From assembly GCA_022495005.1 (NCBI GenBank), contig JAGYXB010001010.1:992001-1056000 (forward strand): a stretch of DNA of 64,000 nt. The letters run 5' to 3'. Position 1 is the stretch's first letter. Every line of letters starts with the position of its first letter. The stretch comes from Rhyacophila brunnea (taxonomy: Eukaryota; Arthropoda; Insecta; Trichoptera; Rhyacophilidae). A model generated the notes under the pieces. The model was not told where the DNA came from. It did not search any database and saw only the letters and a list, made by a program, of their open reading frames with translations. This document shows positions 56,501 to 63,904 of the stretch, in pieces. The position numbers and the translations under genes are program-made.

Positions 56501-59114
56501 ATTAGAAGCGGTGATGCCAGATCGGATATCGTATTTTGCCGAAAGAATCGGAAGCCGTAGTGTTTTTTTTAATGTAACCCATCGTCCTTATTAATAATGT
56601 CAGTATTATGATGTATTTAGATGGCCTCATTTATCAACCGCGTAAATTACTCCCTGCAGCTCAGTATCTTGGCCTTGTAGTCAAATTTGTGGCATGTCAT
56701 GGCAAGGAGTAAACACCGATATTGTGCAATGGTTTAACCGATGTCACCCTTCTTGTTTCCATACGTACACACACATCCGCGAGAGTCCGCGAGGTTTGAC
56801 CGATATACTATTTCAAACATATGTGACAGTTTATCACATACAAAGTCTGGGAGTTCTATATTGATCATTCTAAATGGAATGCATTTTAGTTGTAGATAGT
56901 ATTGTACATATTAATTAATTTATTTATGAAAACAAAACGTTGTGGACATAACAAATCTAAATTCAAGAGTGCACTACATGACATTTACATTATAACAAAT
57001 ATTACCCTCACAAGAGAGAAGAAGAGAAAATATAAAATAATAATAATAAAAAATGAAAACATACTCAACTACAATTTTATACAAAAAAATAAAATTTCGA
57101 ATACAAAATACATAGCACATCACTGAAAATGTCGACGTCTTTGGAGAGCGCATTGACTAGTCTAGCAACCCTCGCTAATGGTGCCTGATATGCTTGACAC
57201 GAGGAAACGATTCCGATCCCAAATAAATCATGGCTGCGACCACGTAGGTAATTGATAGACGCATGTAAATTCAAATTCATTAGGATACCAGGATTGGAAA
57301 CCATCCCTCGCGATAACAGGCAAAAGTGTTTCAAGATCAGAAGAGACCTACGAGATTCGAGAGAGTGAAAATTAAGCATGCCTCGTAGAAAGGCGGTTGG
57401 AAAATAATCATTTGATGAATTATCGAGAGGAAAATAGTTATAGGTATGTCTTAAAATAAAGACATCGAAGAAATTTCTTCTGAGCGCGTTCTAAAATAAG
57501 CTTATAGAAAACCTCATGAGGACACCAGATAATCGACCCATATTCAAGAATGCTACGCACTAATGAAATCTAACTAGGAACCATATTATTTGTCTTAATC
57601 GCAAGCTTTGAAGCATGATACCATATGAAAATAATTAGTCATACTGAGTAGAATATAATATTAGTAAGTACCTACCTAATAGCTATGGTATAATTAATTT
57701 GAGGCCAGAATTGGCGGTTCGGTGCATTTATCATACGATTGTGTGCCAAATAAATCAACCAATCAGATCCACGTGTTATTTGTGAAGCCAGTAATAATTA
57801 CTTTGGCCTCTGGCTATGTCCCTAATTTCGCATGTTTGCTTTGTCTTAGAGTTTAGACGGATCAATACACAAATATGCCAAATTTACTTGAATTACCATT
57901 GGTAATCTCTGTCTTATATTTTAATCATTAATTCTAAAACCCAAAAAATGTAGTATTGATTAATTTAATCAAATTAAATTTTAATTAAATATTGACTAAT
58001 CATAAATATTTGTTTGGTGATAATGTTATCGTAAGTGGTTATTGATTCAAATTTGGTTTTATGTTAATAATTTTAGAATATTTTGTTTGGTATCCTTAAT
58101 GACGTAGTATGAAATATTAATATCCAATTTCATTAATTTTAATTTAATTGTTATTAACAAAGTATTATTGGACCGATAATGCAATGGATTTGTAGATTAT
58201 CTGTGTCGCCTTTTGAATTTGTTTTCGTAAGTACCTGTTTTATAAATATCACTCAAAATATCAGTTGAAAGGTCGTCCTTCTGAGGCGAACGAAACCGGT
58301 CCAGTTTTTTTTATTAAAAGTGAAATAAATACCATTTTTTTTTGCGTTTTATTAACTTAATCAATAATACAATGCAGTTTCACCATGAATTGACAGTAAA
58401 CACAATATAAGAAACTGAGAAAGAATGTAGGTTAATAATTGTAGTAGATATATAACAATCATATTTTTTCAAGAGATTATGCGTTTTCTCTGTGTTGATC
58501 AAAAACACTTATAAGTATGTATACAATTTATCTATCACTACGTGGTATTAAATTTAAAAAGATACCTACTTACTTAAATACAATTATCGTATGGAATTAT
58601 AAAACATTTTTTTTTACCATGTCCGATTATAATAAGATCATATCGGCCTACACGGCGTAGATGTTTGTATTAACAGATTTTTGTTTTTACGAGAAACCAT
58701 TATCTACTATTATCGGTAATACAACCCAACTCCTGGAAACATATCCACTCTACCACAAGTATTGATATAAGTACAATAAATACAACGTTCCATACAATAT
58801 CTGACAAAAAACTATAAGAATCACCCATTTTTTATACATAAAATATTACGTACATAAAATATGACATTAATTTACACAATAAACATCTGGCGTTCGGTTA
58901 CTGACACGCTGAAGAGAAGAAAAAAAAATGAAAATTGTGTTTTTCTTATTTTCCAGGTATGTATTTTTTATGCAGAACCCTTGCATACCAGAATGCTTTT
59001 ATAGCGCTAACGACATGCAGTTGTTCGTTACTTACATGCTTAATCCAGAAGACCCGAACTGCCCAATTACTAATGAAGACATCGAAGCCTACAAATATAC
59101 ATTCGGACAAAAAG
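29378..59114 (+). CDS. EPHX4: Epoxide hydrolase 4-like alpha/beta-hydrolase, 5 exons, 3' end beyond window
   Basis: Exons 29378-29569, 31058-31182, 41022-41134, 45608-45779 and 58957-59114 join in consistent phase (0, 2, 1, 2, leaving 1) for 760 nt, 253 codons. Residues about 10-32 are hydrophobic (a likely ER membrane anchor). HGFPEFWYSW (85-94) is the oxyanion-hole motif, MDNRGYGESSKP the conserved turn after it, and GHDWGA (152-157) the nucleophile elbow with Asp154, as in epoxide hydrolases and not lipases (Ser). The cap domain begins with SWYVFFMQNPCIPE, typical of the EPHX4/ABHD7 branch. Such enzymes open fatty-acid-type epoxides to diols; the insect substrate is unknown. Family length is about 350-360 residues, so some 100 residues with the charge-relay acid and His are still to come. 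It is not the microsomal juvenile hormone hydrolase type, whose N-terminal domain is absent. Introns of 1.5, 9.8, 4.5 and 13.2 kb are full of TEs. Confidence 0.85.
29780..30035 (-). mobile_element. SINE family D (Gly-tRNA-like head)
   Basis: On the minus strand, 30,035 to 29,965 read CTCTCGTGGTGCAGTGGGTAA, CGCTCGCCTTCCACC and the B box GGGTTCGATTCCC. This resembles tRNA-Gly (TCC) but with mismatched stems and no CCA-type end. The body runs left through AAAACATTTATGTGTTTTTC and GTGTTTGTGATTGTTC. It sits inside a direct duplication in EPHX4 intron 1. Confidence 0.6.
30498..30562 (-). mobile_element. SINE family B, copy 3 (decayed)
   Basis: The minus strand reads GTACTCACCCAGACAGTGAA and TTCAAATCGCACTCGATC, a weakened version of the copies at 26,659 and 27,300. 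Confidence 0.4.
31058..31182 (+). CDS. EPHX4: EPHX4-like exon 2 (oxyanion hole)
   Basis: Acceptor TTTATTTTCAG, donor TATTG|GTAAAA, 125 nt, phase 0 in and two bases out. It encodes GIQVHYVEKGDQKKPLLIFV followed by HGFPEFWYSWRFQ. The split codon completes to Trp with the first base of exon 3 (NYW-CVAMD). Confidence 0.88.
31364..31958. mobile_element. pogo/Tigger-like non-autonomous element, TA target site
   Basis: The termini CAGTCGAATTTGGTTATTAC and (opposite strand) CAGTCGAACTTGGTTATCAA are inverted copies flanked by TA on both sides (31,362-31,363 and 31,959-31,960). The start resembles known Tigger/pogo TIRs (CAGTCGAAC...). An open frame at 31,625-31,858 contains LCEVRRYLL, possibly a remnant of a transposase C-terminus, but that is uncertain. 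Confidence 0.75.
32458..33062. mobile_element. hAT non-autonomous element with perfect 8-bp target duplication
   Basis: Ends TAGGGATTGCAATACCG and (opposite strand) TAGGGATTGAAATACCGG, flanked by ATTTGATT at 32,450-32,457 and 33,063-33,070. The 8-bp duplication is the hAT hallmark. It is 605 bp long without transposase motifs. It contains several AATACCGGTATT palindromes near each end. A related right-end fragment lies at 42,765-42,846. Confidence 0.88.
33071..35193. other. EPHX4 intron 2, unassigned AT-rich stretch
   Basis: No gene, TE terminus or repeated unit that I can support. Confidence 0.5.
35194..37893. mobile_element. 2.7-kb DNA transposon with inverted ends around an SDRCAGQNKN-family gene
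   Basis: Left end AATTCGTGGGTCGGGATGTG, then AGTCAGATAAGTCACAAA. The right end read from the opposite strand is AATTCGTGGGTCGGGATGTG, then AGTCAGGTAAGTCACAAA; looser similarity extends to about 75 bp (GAGATAT...). AATT at both margins may be the target duplication or part of the TIR. Extra subterminal copies of GACTTA(T/C)CTGACTA occur at about 37,680 and 37,780, and GACTTACCTTACTAC at 35,450. The only coding relic inside is the minus-strand gene at 35,990-37,290. It lies in EPHX4 intron 2. Confidence 0.8.
35990..37290 (-). pseudogene. Decayed gene of the SDRCAGQNKN / PGHTHMECD family, candidate transposase
   Basis: Minus-strand pieces in order: KDLEQVRQIAKTHM (about 36,830), LPPHLTITVMYSQYLKSI and KRLNKDTCQKCDKL (36,809-36,612), LTVHDCDNNQGYCFVCHEAL then NDIAACLFKYLTKG and MYSDRCAGQNKN (36,469-36,155), and after a frameshift PGHTHMECDSDHRIIEKKKK with TIEHPHDWAKSICETAKK. 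Insect proteins with these blocks are, as far as I recall, grouped under DUF7869, mostly without assigned function. Conserved Asp and Glu/His residues in the last blocks suggest an RNase H-like catalytic core. Several frameshifts and stops make this copy dead. Its position between matching inverted ends argues it is the element's transposase. Confidence 0.75.
37894..38504. other. EPHX4 intron 2, gap between two transposons
   Basis: AT-rich, nothing assigned. The C-terminal end of the Tc1-related relic to the right may extend into it in unrecognisable form. Confidence 0.4.
38636..39262. mobile_element. hAT non-autonomous element, perfect 8-bp target duplication, nested
   Basis: Ends CAGCGATTTACAAACTGGGG and (opposite strand) CAATGGTTTCCAAACTTTAC, flanked by CTATAGAG at 38,628-38,635 and 39,263-39,270. 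It is 627 bp, with a G12 run near 39,187. It interrupts the transposase relic exactly between its NGVLYS and QMITDFLWPE blocks. Small open frames within show no transposase motif. Confidence 0.88.
39435..39600. repeat. Local inverted duplication inside the transposase relic
   Basis: GTCAGTGTTCAGAGCACGCC (39,443 on) is repeated in inverse at about 39,535-39,570 (GGCATGTCTTGAACACTGAC), and CTGCTGACAAGTTAATTACC at about 39,495 in inverse at about 39,573-39,596. The two offset inverted pairs form a snap-back structure that replaces transposase coding sequence. Confidence 0.6.
39881..41021. other. EPHX4 intron 2, right end
   Basis: AT-rich, no gene or TE end recognised. It ends at acceptor TTTTAATTTTAG. 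Confidence 0.5.
41022..41134 (+). CDS. EPHX4: EPHX4-like exon 3
   Basis: Donor TTGG|GTAAAA, 113 nt. It encodes CVAMDNRGYGESSKPSNLKD, then YAIGNMVEDIKELALYLG. The RGYGxSSKP turn and the following helix before the nucleophile strand are standard for this hydrolase family. One base is left to complete Gly with exon 4. Confidence 0.88.
41547..42301. repeat. Inverted repeat, about 100-bp arms, 555-bp spacer
   Basis: Arms 41,547-41,645 and 42,201-42,301 match in inverse (TGAAACCTTATTATCC..., TTTGATGACTGCATAAAGTA, ACATAAAATAGTA). The spacer is unassigned. It may be a TIR element whose true termini lie slightly outside the arms. Confidence 0.7.
42553..42650 (+). mobile_element. SINE family C, copy 2 (head only)
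   Basis: GATGGCCGCGCGGCTTAAGC, the B box CCAGGTTCGAATCCTGGG, then TATTGTTTTTCAATTT. The body and 3' end are missing. Confidence 0.75.
42765..42846 (+). mobile_element. hAT right-end fragment (same family as 32,458)
   Basis: Contains AATACCGGTATTTTGAAT and GAATACCGGTATTGCAATCC up to CTA. No left terminus found nearby. Confidence 0.6.
42847..43932. other. EPHX4 intron 3, mostly unassigned
   Basis: AT-rich without genes, apart from a possible RTE tail at 43,245-43,440 (listed separately). Confidence 0.4.
43245..43440 (-). mobile_element. Possible RTE 3' tail
   Basis: The minus strand reads SSRRRSIGRPELQCLDAVED and RKPESNPLR followed by an AATGATGATGAG end. The GRP block and the ATG-repeat tail recall RTE 3' ends, but the match is weak. 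Confidence 0.35.
43931..44166 (+). mobile_element. SINE family C, copy 3 (full length)
   Basis: Head GATGGCCGCGTGGCCTAAGC, B box CAGGTTCGAATCCTGG, body GAGCAAGTGGCTGACACCC, end CCTATTAGGATCGGACATGG. Confidence 0.85.
44662..45246. mobile_element. MITE family M1, copy 2
   Basis: A 585-bp element with ends GTGGCGAAGGGTGGAGGTAG and (opposite strand) GTGGCGAATGGTGGAGGTAG, inner TIR continuing as GGCTGTTAAGAT. The larger relative of the copy at 2,781-3,107; the extra interior is AT-rich. Confidence 0.85.
45608..45779 (+). CDS. EPHX4: EPHX4-like exon 4 (nucleophile elbow)
   Basis: Acceptor TATTCCTTTACAG, donor TCTTG|GTAAGA, 172 nt. It encodes RKRFTLVGHDWGALITWKFV; the Asp of GHDWG is the expected catalytic nucleophile. 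KFVALSGPSSEVWEKL and the start of the cap domain (WWQFRNSW) follow. The final Trp codon is split with exon 5. Confidence 0.9.
45826..46045 (-). mobile_element. SINE family C, copy 4
   Basis: Near full length on the minus strand. It begins 47 bases after the exon 4 donor and shows a small deletion in front of the B box (GCAGGATTCGAACC on the + strand). Confidence 0.8.
46046..46937. other. EPHX4 intron 4, unassigned
   Basis: Mixed composition, with GC-richer patches near 46,260-46,300 and 46,640-46,740. No gene or TE supported. Confidence 0.4.
46938..47042 (+). mobile_element. SINE family C, copy 5 (3' half only)
   Basis: Starts within the body at GTTGAGCAAGTGGTTGACAT and runs to CCTATTAGGATCGGACATGG. 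The tRNA-like head is missing, as in a 5'-truncated retroposon. Confidence 0.75.
47043..47907. other. EPHX4 intron 4, unassigned
   Basis: Short open frames on both strands at 47,050-47,470 have no recognisable motif. No gene is called. Confidence 0.4.
47908..48141 (+). mobile_element. SINE family C, copy 6 (full length)
   Basis: Head CACGGTGGTCGAGTGGCTTA, B box CAGGTTCGAATCCTGG, constant end CCTATTAGGATCGGACATGG. Confidence 0.85.
48799..48883 (+). mobile_element. SINE family C, copy 7 (3' third only)
   Basis: From TCTCGTAAAAAGAAAATCTG to GGATCGGACATGGTCGG. Truncated at its 5' side. Confidence 0.7.
49255..49365 (+). repeat. Dispersed repeat fragment, partner of 21,835
   Basis: Contains GAGCTTTGACTGAGTTTACT and ACTGAGATCGCCACGC, found in inverse orientation at 21,835-21,960. 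Confidence 0.55.
49455..49905 (+). repeat. Dispersed repeat R470, copy 2
   Basis: TACAACGTTTTTATTAGCTC to AAAGACGTTGTA. High similarity throughout to 19,050-19,519. Just outside the right end copies 2 and 3 also share AGTTCTTTTTATCTTGTAAT, so the true element may extend about 30 bp further. Confidence 0.75.
50060..50640 (-). pseudogene. Tc1/IS630-related transposase relic, second copy
   Basis: Minus-strand fragments in several frames: FW, a stop, GLHAGGIIESY, then CVTVNGDRYRTI (about 50,440), MVDLDP and FQQDGAT (about 50,340, second catalytic Asp), TATIDLI, and after further shifts IGLQGPAI and GNVKLLMYTNKAH. The block order is that of the relic at 38,505-39,880. Heavily decayed. Confidence 0.65.
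50826..50910 (+). mobile_element. Penelope-like element tail, copy 2 (tentative)
   Basis: CTTGATAATGGCC...GCGCCCGAAACGTCGAATAA followed by AAGAAGGACACACGGTGGAA, parallel to 3,219-3,300. GGC/GCC could form a short stem between the two conserved boxes. The first box is eroded relative to CTGANGA. Confidence 0.4.
50911..52396. other. EPHX4 intron 4, unassigned
   Basis: AT-rich, no gene or TE ends supported. Confidence 0.45.
52405..52930. mobile_element. hAT non-autonomous element, perfect 8-bp target duplication
   Basis: Ends CAGTGACGTCCCTAG and (opposite strand) CAGTGACGTCCAGTGG, flanked by CGTCTAGT at 52,397-52,404 and 52,931-52,938. It is 526 bp. Both termini are rich in GCCGCCC. No transposase coding. 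Confidence 0.88.
52939..53884. other. EPHX4 intron 4, unassigned
   Basis: AT-rich. The open frame at 53,614-53,817 (minus) has no recognisable motif. Confidence 0.45.
53885..54040. repeat. MITE-like inverted repeat, partner at 58,341
   Basis: Arms 53,909-53,935 and 54,002-54,032 pair (ATTGTATTG...TTTAATAAAACGCA). The left flank CTGTCAAATTCATGGTGGAA recurs in inverse at 58,341-58,393. Confidence 0.55.
54372..54589 (-). mobile_element. SINE family C, copy 8 (full length)
   Basis: The minus-strand head reads CCCACCGTGGCCGAGCGGCT, with B box CCAGGTTCGAATCCTGGG. A small deletion in the 3' constant region (CCTAATTAGATGGG on the + strand). Confidence 0.85.
54590..56904. other. EPHX4 intron 4, unassigned
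   Basis: 54,650-55,290 is GC-mixed and contains TTCATCCAGTAGTTTTTAAG, a phrase common in insect LINE/SINE tails. The open frame at 55,031-55,285 ends in poly-Lys from an A-run and is not called a gene. The remainder is AT-rich. Confidence 0.4.
56905..57640 (-). pseudogene. Jockey-like LINE family J, RT C-terminus and 3' UTR, copy 2
   Basis: The minus strand reads LEYGSIIWCPHEVFYKLILE then AQKKFLRCLYFK, a frameshift region, FLRGMLNFHSLESRRSLLIL, and near the end LVNALSKDVDIFSD. These are the conserved closing blocks of Jockey/X-type reverse transcriptases (SRILEYGSxIWxP, QKKFLRYL, LxxRR, DIF). The UTR to the left shares the TTGTGGACATAACAAAT motif with the copies at 26,735 and 60,688. Confidence 0.8.
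57641..58340. other. EPHX4 intron 4, unassigned
   Basis: AT-rich, nothing recognised. Confidence 0.45.
58341..58393 (-). repeat. Partner fragment of the 53,885 MITE-like repeat
   Basis: TTTGCGTTTTATTAACTTAA to ATGCAGTTTCACCATGAATT, the inverse of 53,885-53,935. Confidence 0.55.
58616..58698 (-). mobile_element. SINE family C, copy 9 (3' end only)
   Basis: ACCATGTCCGATTATAATAAG to TTGTTTTTACGAGAAACC on the + strand: the constant 3' end without body and head, diverged. Confidence 0.65.
58957..59114 (+). CDS. EPHX4: EPHX4-like exon 5 (cap domain)
   Basis: Acceptor TTTTCTTATTTTCCAG, donor AAAAAG|GTAAGA, 158 nt. It encodes YVFFMQNPCIPECFYSANDM, then LFVTYMLNPEDPNCPITNED and IEAYKYTFGQK. The Trp codon split with exon 4 gives SWYVFFMQ, a hallmark of the cap. 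It ends in phase 1; the next exon was not found. Confidence 0.88.
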
Positions 59115-60687
59115 GTAAGAGTAATTATGTTACATTTATATTAATTTTCTCCTCTTTCATTGAAATGCGTGAAACATATCGTGAGCATCCGACAATATGG
59201 CCTATCTGTCATTTTTATTGAAATACATGCTTTATATCCATTCAATGTCAAATGATCTTGCGGATCTTTTGCGATTTGAAGGCATTGGTATCAAAACTCA
59301 TAATCTCCAGCATATACCAAAAATTACTTATGAATGCAGCATTGTTCTCCGTGCTCATACCTGCCATTCAAAGTATAAATTATTTTTCTAAGCTGACAAT
59401 CTCCCATACAAAATGAATGAGAAATCTGTGTTTATTTTCAAAACTTTTCAATTTCAATATTCTCCAATGCCCTATGATTTTCTAAACTAAGAATCTCCAT
59501 TCCAGCCAATGAGAAGGCAGCATTGAACTGTCATGGTCGACAGTATTTGTTTATCTATCACAGTGTAAGCATCTGTTCCCCAGTTTTATTCGAGTTTTAC
59601 TTAATTAATAAAATATAATTAATTATATTTACTTATATTATTATAATATAATTAATAAAATATAACTCATAATATCCTTATGGCATATTTTCTAAACTAA
59701 TAATCTCCATAGTATCACATTAAAACTAAGAATCTCCAAGATATCTTGAATGTTTGACGAAAAATAACATCTGTATTTACTACAGGCAATTTCTTTTGCG
59801 ATTCTTCATCTAATAAAACTATAATCAAACTGTTTATTCGTAACTGTAGCATGAAAACAGTTTTTTTTTTTTGGTTTGCCAAAAACACACATTGATGGAG
59901 ATTCTGAGTTATGATACTAAGCCCCTCATTTATCCAATGTGTTAAAAAAATATTTCCAAAGTTATAAAGAAAAACAATTTGTCCTATCACAACATTAAAT
60001 AAAATTGGCGGCAACATGACCTATCTATCATCATTTTTTTGATAGCTGCCTTGTCGTGTGCATTTTTTAAACCATAATAAAATACTAAGTAGGTAAATAA
60101 TATGGATTAAAAAAACTAATAGCTCCATATAAAAAAAAATAGTTTTTTCGTTCTCCTGAATAGTTAAGAATTTTGCAGATAGGACATATTGTCAGAATGC
60201 CCACGATATTGCCAGTATGTTCTCTCCAAGAGTCCGTATTACACACCACTATTCATATTTTTCCGATTCTGGGAATATGGGATGGGCATGGAAACATTAT
60301 TTCCTACCACATTTTCATTATTGTTATTAACACACATTTAGTCAAGCATTTACTGAATCTGATATTTCTGATAAATATGTGCATAATTATTACTCAATGA
60401 ATCTACATAAAATTTACAATAAAGTTATACTACAGTATGGTTTGTGATATAAATTATATATTAATAAAACAAAATTGCTATAATTAAATTAAATTAAAGT
60501 TTTAAATGTAGATGATACATAAGTTAGTAATATTCTGTGCTTCTTATTGGTGTAATTAATAGACCAGTGCCTAAAACCTGCTGAAAGATTAAGGGTATGA
60601 CTTTTCGAAGCACTTAATTCCTTAAAAATACGAAACGTACTTACATTAAACAAATTTTAAACATAAGTAACAAAGAAGAATAATAAT
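59115..60687. other. EPHX4 intron 5, left part
   Basis: AT-rich with a recurring AACTAAGAATCTCCA motif (listed separately). No exon with the remaining hydrolase C-terminus (NYYR, D..., ...GHF/HW type blocks) was recognised. Confidence 0.5.
59293..59913. repeat. Irregularly spaced about 20-bp motif, six copies
   Basis: TTCTAAACTAAGAATCTCCAT and variants begin near 59,293, 59,386, 59,480, 59,690 and 59,721 (+) and 59,894 (minus). Some copies share preceding CCTATGATTT-like sequence, which indicates a decayed repeat larger than the motif. Confidence 0.6.
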
Positions 60688-61110
60688 TTAATTCAATTTA
60701 TTTATTTTTAACATATTGTGGACATTACAAATTATAAGTTTAAGACGTTCACAACATGACATTTAGAAACAAAGAAATATAAAACAGTATTACATAAAAA
60801 AGAGATAGATCAGTAGATAAATTAGATGAGTACGAGGAAGTACACCGGATGTGTTAAGCAGACCCTATTTTAAGAATTTATAAAACGACGTCCACCTAAA
60901 CTCATTCGCACGAAGGTGGAATATATCAACACCCGAAGCAATTTTGTTGAACATAGTTATCGCCCTCCCAATTGGCATTACCAGTGGCAGGTTGGTTCTG
61001 CACCTTGGGAGAATAAACAACTGATGGTCTCTATATCTAAGATGGTTATCAGGGACACACAGGTCAACACTGCCCACAATGGCAGAGTTCTCATTTAATA
61101 ATTGTACACA
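60688..61110 (-). mobile_element. Jockey-like LINE family J, 3' fragment, copy 3
   Basis: The minus strand reads MGSVDLCVPDNHLRYRDHQL, then ITMFNKIASGVDIFHLRANE and FYKFLK, followed by a 3' UTR matching copies 1 and 2 (GTCATGTTGTGAACGTCTTA). Confidence 0.7.
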
Positions 61111-62167
61111 TTTGGTTAGCCGATAGATGTAAAAAACACATTTATCAAAAATATTTTGTCAATATTTGAGACGAAGAATTGTGGGGTATGAATAAAATTG
61201 TCATCGTGAAAAATTGTAGGCGAAGAATATTATGCACACCGCCGAATGAGTTATTTGAATGGTATTAATGAATGGCAAAACTTTTTAAAAATTACTTAAC
61301 TTCAAATATATTGCAGACCTCGAGATTTTGACTAATTTTTATCAGGTATCGTCCAGTGATCACGTTTTATGATTTTTTGTTAATCAATAGTGCAAGGGTC
61401 CTATGTTATGTAACAATTTGTATCCGAATAACGGTTTGATTGCATTTAGTCTACTATGATTTTGTGTTATGATAGCTGATACTGTAAAGCAGGTGCGGCT
61501 TACCTGGTTGAAATAAATTGAGCAGCTACGTTATAAGAAGGTAATCGGTAAGAGTCTTAAAGTTAATTCTAGGAATTTTCAAATAATATCGTCTATTTAG
61601 CCGCCAAACGCCGGCTCTGGCTTGGTTTTGGAAAGTGACCAAAATGTAGATATGACTTTATTTTATTATACAATTATGTAATATGCTAGACAATTAGACA
61701 AACAGGTTTAATAATTATGATAAATAAATAAAATGATCAAAAGAATTATTAATACACGACGAATTTAAAATTTAAGTTACAATGTAGACAGCGTATCTTA
61801 CGTCATTGATTTTGCAGAGATGATAATAATATTATTATTGACTATTTATCTTATTTAGTTATGCCATTCACATATACCGCATCGCATTCTGAAATTCCTT
61901 TGAGGCGATATTTTTAATGCTCATGTAAACATTTACAGTCCATAATTCAATCAGCTGATAAGACTAATGCACTGTCCGCCATACTATGCAATAATAATAT
62001 CTAAATGCGATTAGCATAGAATGCATCTAGTAGGGTGACACTTCGACATCTTGACAATCAAGCAATAAGTCAATGAATCTGGCTGATTTATAATGAAAAA
62101 TTGACATAGCCGATTTGATGATTTAAAAATAAAATAATTACAAGATAAAAAGAACTTTTTATAGGTA
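61111..62167. other. EPHX4 intron 5, unassigned
   Basis: AT-rich, no gene, exon or TE end supported. Confidence 0.45.
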
Positions 62168-62550
62168 TACAACGTTTTTAAATTTGCTGTTGAATCACAT
62201 AAACTTAACTCGACTAGCTTAAACGATCAAAAAAATGTCATATTGATTTCCATAGTAACGCACGTATATATTAATATTAATAATTTAGTTGCTAAGACCC
62301 ACTTAGTAACTAATAATAGTTTTACTTTTTACGGATTTCTTCCGAAATAACTTTTCATACAAAACAGAATTAACTGAAAATGAATTCAATTCTACTTAAA
62401 GGTGGCTAAAAGTATTAAAAGAATGCGTTGGCATCGTGTTCTGATATATTCTAAAAGTTTCAAATGTCTAGCTAGTCGGGAAGTTAGTTAAACATCGATT
62501 GCAAGATTTGTACCGGACAAATAAGAATACGAGCTAAGAAAAACGTTGTA
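62168..62550 (-). repeat. Dispersed repeat R470, copy 3 (inverse)
   Basis: TACAACGTTTTTAAATTTGC to AAGAAAAACGTTGTA on the + strand. The inverse of the copies at 19,050 and 49,455, with an internal deletion of about 80 bp. Confidence 0.75.
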
Positions 62551-63054
62551 AAATAAAATAACACCTACGTTGGTTTCGAAACAACAACCTTCAGTTACGA
62601 AGCATGCATACTGTCCATTACGATACGGATACCATTTAACCATTAATTGCACACTGCCTGTGTAGATTTTTTTGAGAAACAGAGAACGATTCTATCAAAC
62701 TAAAAAAAATAGTCATTATTACTACAAATTATATATTTCAATAAAATATATTTTTGGATCGTGTGATTCCTGTTCATAACCTCAATATAAATCTAGAAAC
62801 TCATAAATTGGTCAGTAGGTAGTGCTTCTTTTGCGTGTACTTTTAAAACGTGTAGGTACGTGTAAAATCATAAATGGATACCCTTGCTTTTGCTTAAAAT
62901 TTTCATTCGTCATATTTGTGAAAGATAATACTTTTATTACATACATATTATTGAGATTTGCTTTGATAGAATAGAAAACTAATGTCTGGTTATGAGAAGA
63001 ATACTGGAAATTTAAAAGTAATTTTGTTAATATTTAATTCTTCTTTATTCTTTA
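62551..63054. other. EPHX4 intron 5, unassigned
   Basis: AT-rich, nothing recognised. Confidence 0.45.
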
Positions 63055-63286
63055 GACCATGTCCGATCCTAATAGGATCATATGGGCCTCCACAGAGTGG
63101 AGGTTTGTATTGACAGATTTTTGTTTTTACGAGAAATGGATGTCAGCCACTTGCTCAACCTATTAGGTCCATACTCTGACTCATACACAAATTGAAAAAC
63201 AATATGTGTACTAGCCAGACCCAGGATTCGAACCTGGGACCCTCGACTCTATAGGCCGGCATTTAAGCCACTCGGCCATCGTGGGT
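63055..63286 (-). mobile_element. SINE family C, copy 10 (full length)
   Basis: Minus-strand head CCCACGATGGCCGAGTGGCT, B box CCAGGTTCGAATCCTGGG, 3' end CCTATTAGGATCGGACATGG. Confidence 0.85.
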
Positions 63287-63289
63287 TAC

Positions 63290-63385
63290 AAATATTTAAT
63301 TACCATATTTAAATAACATCCTAATTATATCTAATGGCCACCTGATGGACAACGCACCAGCTGCGTTGGACGCAGCGAATTGGAC
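63290..63385 (+). repeat. Short dispersed repeat R90, copy 2
   Basis: AATTACCATATTTAAATAAC, AATGGCCACCTGATGGACAA and GCTGCGTTGGACGCAG, matching 25,575-25,660. It begins four bases after SINE C copy 10. Confidence 0.6.
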
Positions 63386-63496
63386 AGAACACTCCATAAT
63401 TAAAATTCCAATATTAAAGTAAAAACGTGAATTTCTTGTATGAAAACTTATAACGATGTACCTACCTACGTAAATTTTGTTTTTCAACAACATTCC

Positions 63497-63705
63497 ATCA
63501 CCATCAGCGTGAATCTATCCACTGCTGGATGAAGGCCTCTCCAAGCTGATTCCATTTCTCTCGGTCCCCTGCGATACGTTGCCACGTACTTCCGCGGAAC
63601 TTAACCATTTCATCGATCCAGCGGCCTTTCGGTCTACCTTGCGGACGTTTTGTACCTCTTGGGTACAACTGGATGACTAGATGTGTCCAGCCCTTTTCCA
63701 TTTGA
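63497..63705 (-). pseudogene. RTE retrotransposon 3' end
   Basis: The minus strand reads GWTHLVIQLYPRGTKRPQGR, then GRWIDEMVKFRGSTWQRIAG and GEAFIQQWIDS, followed by a TGATGG tail. Same family as 14,430-15,118 with an intact frame over this stretch, 5'-truncated. Confidence 0.8.
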
Positions 63706-63904
63706 GGTTTTTAGCGAGCTCAATAATATTTATTTGGCAATATTTACATCTGAAGACGTGTTAGTAAAATATGGCAACAATGTCATATACATATTGTGAA
63801 TGGTGATATTCCATATGTGTTCATTTTAATGTAGGTGGAATTAATTGTTAACAACATTCAGTCAGACTCGGCGTTCGATAGTAAATCAATGCCATTAAAT
63901 TTAA

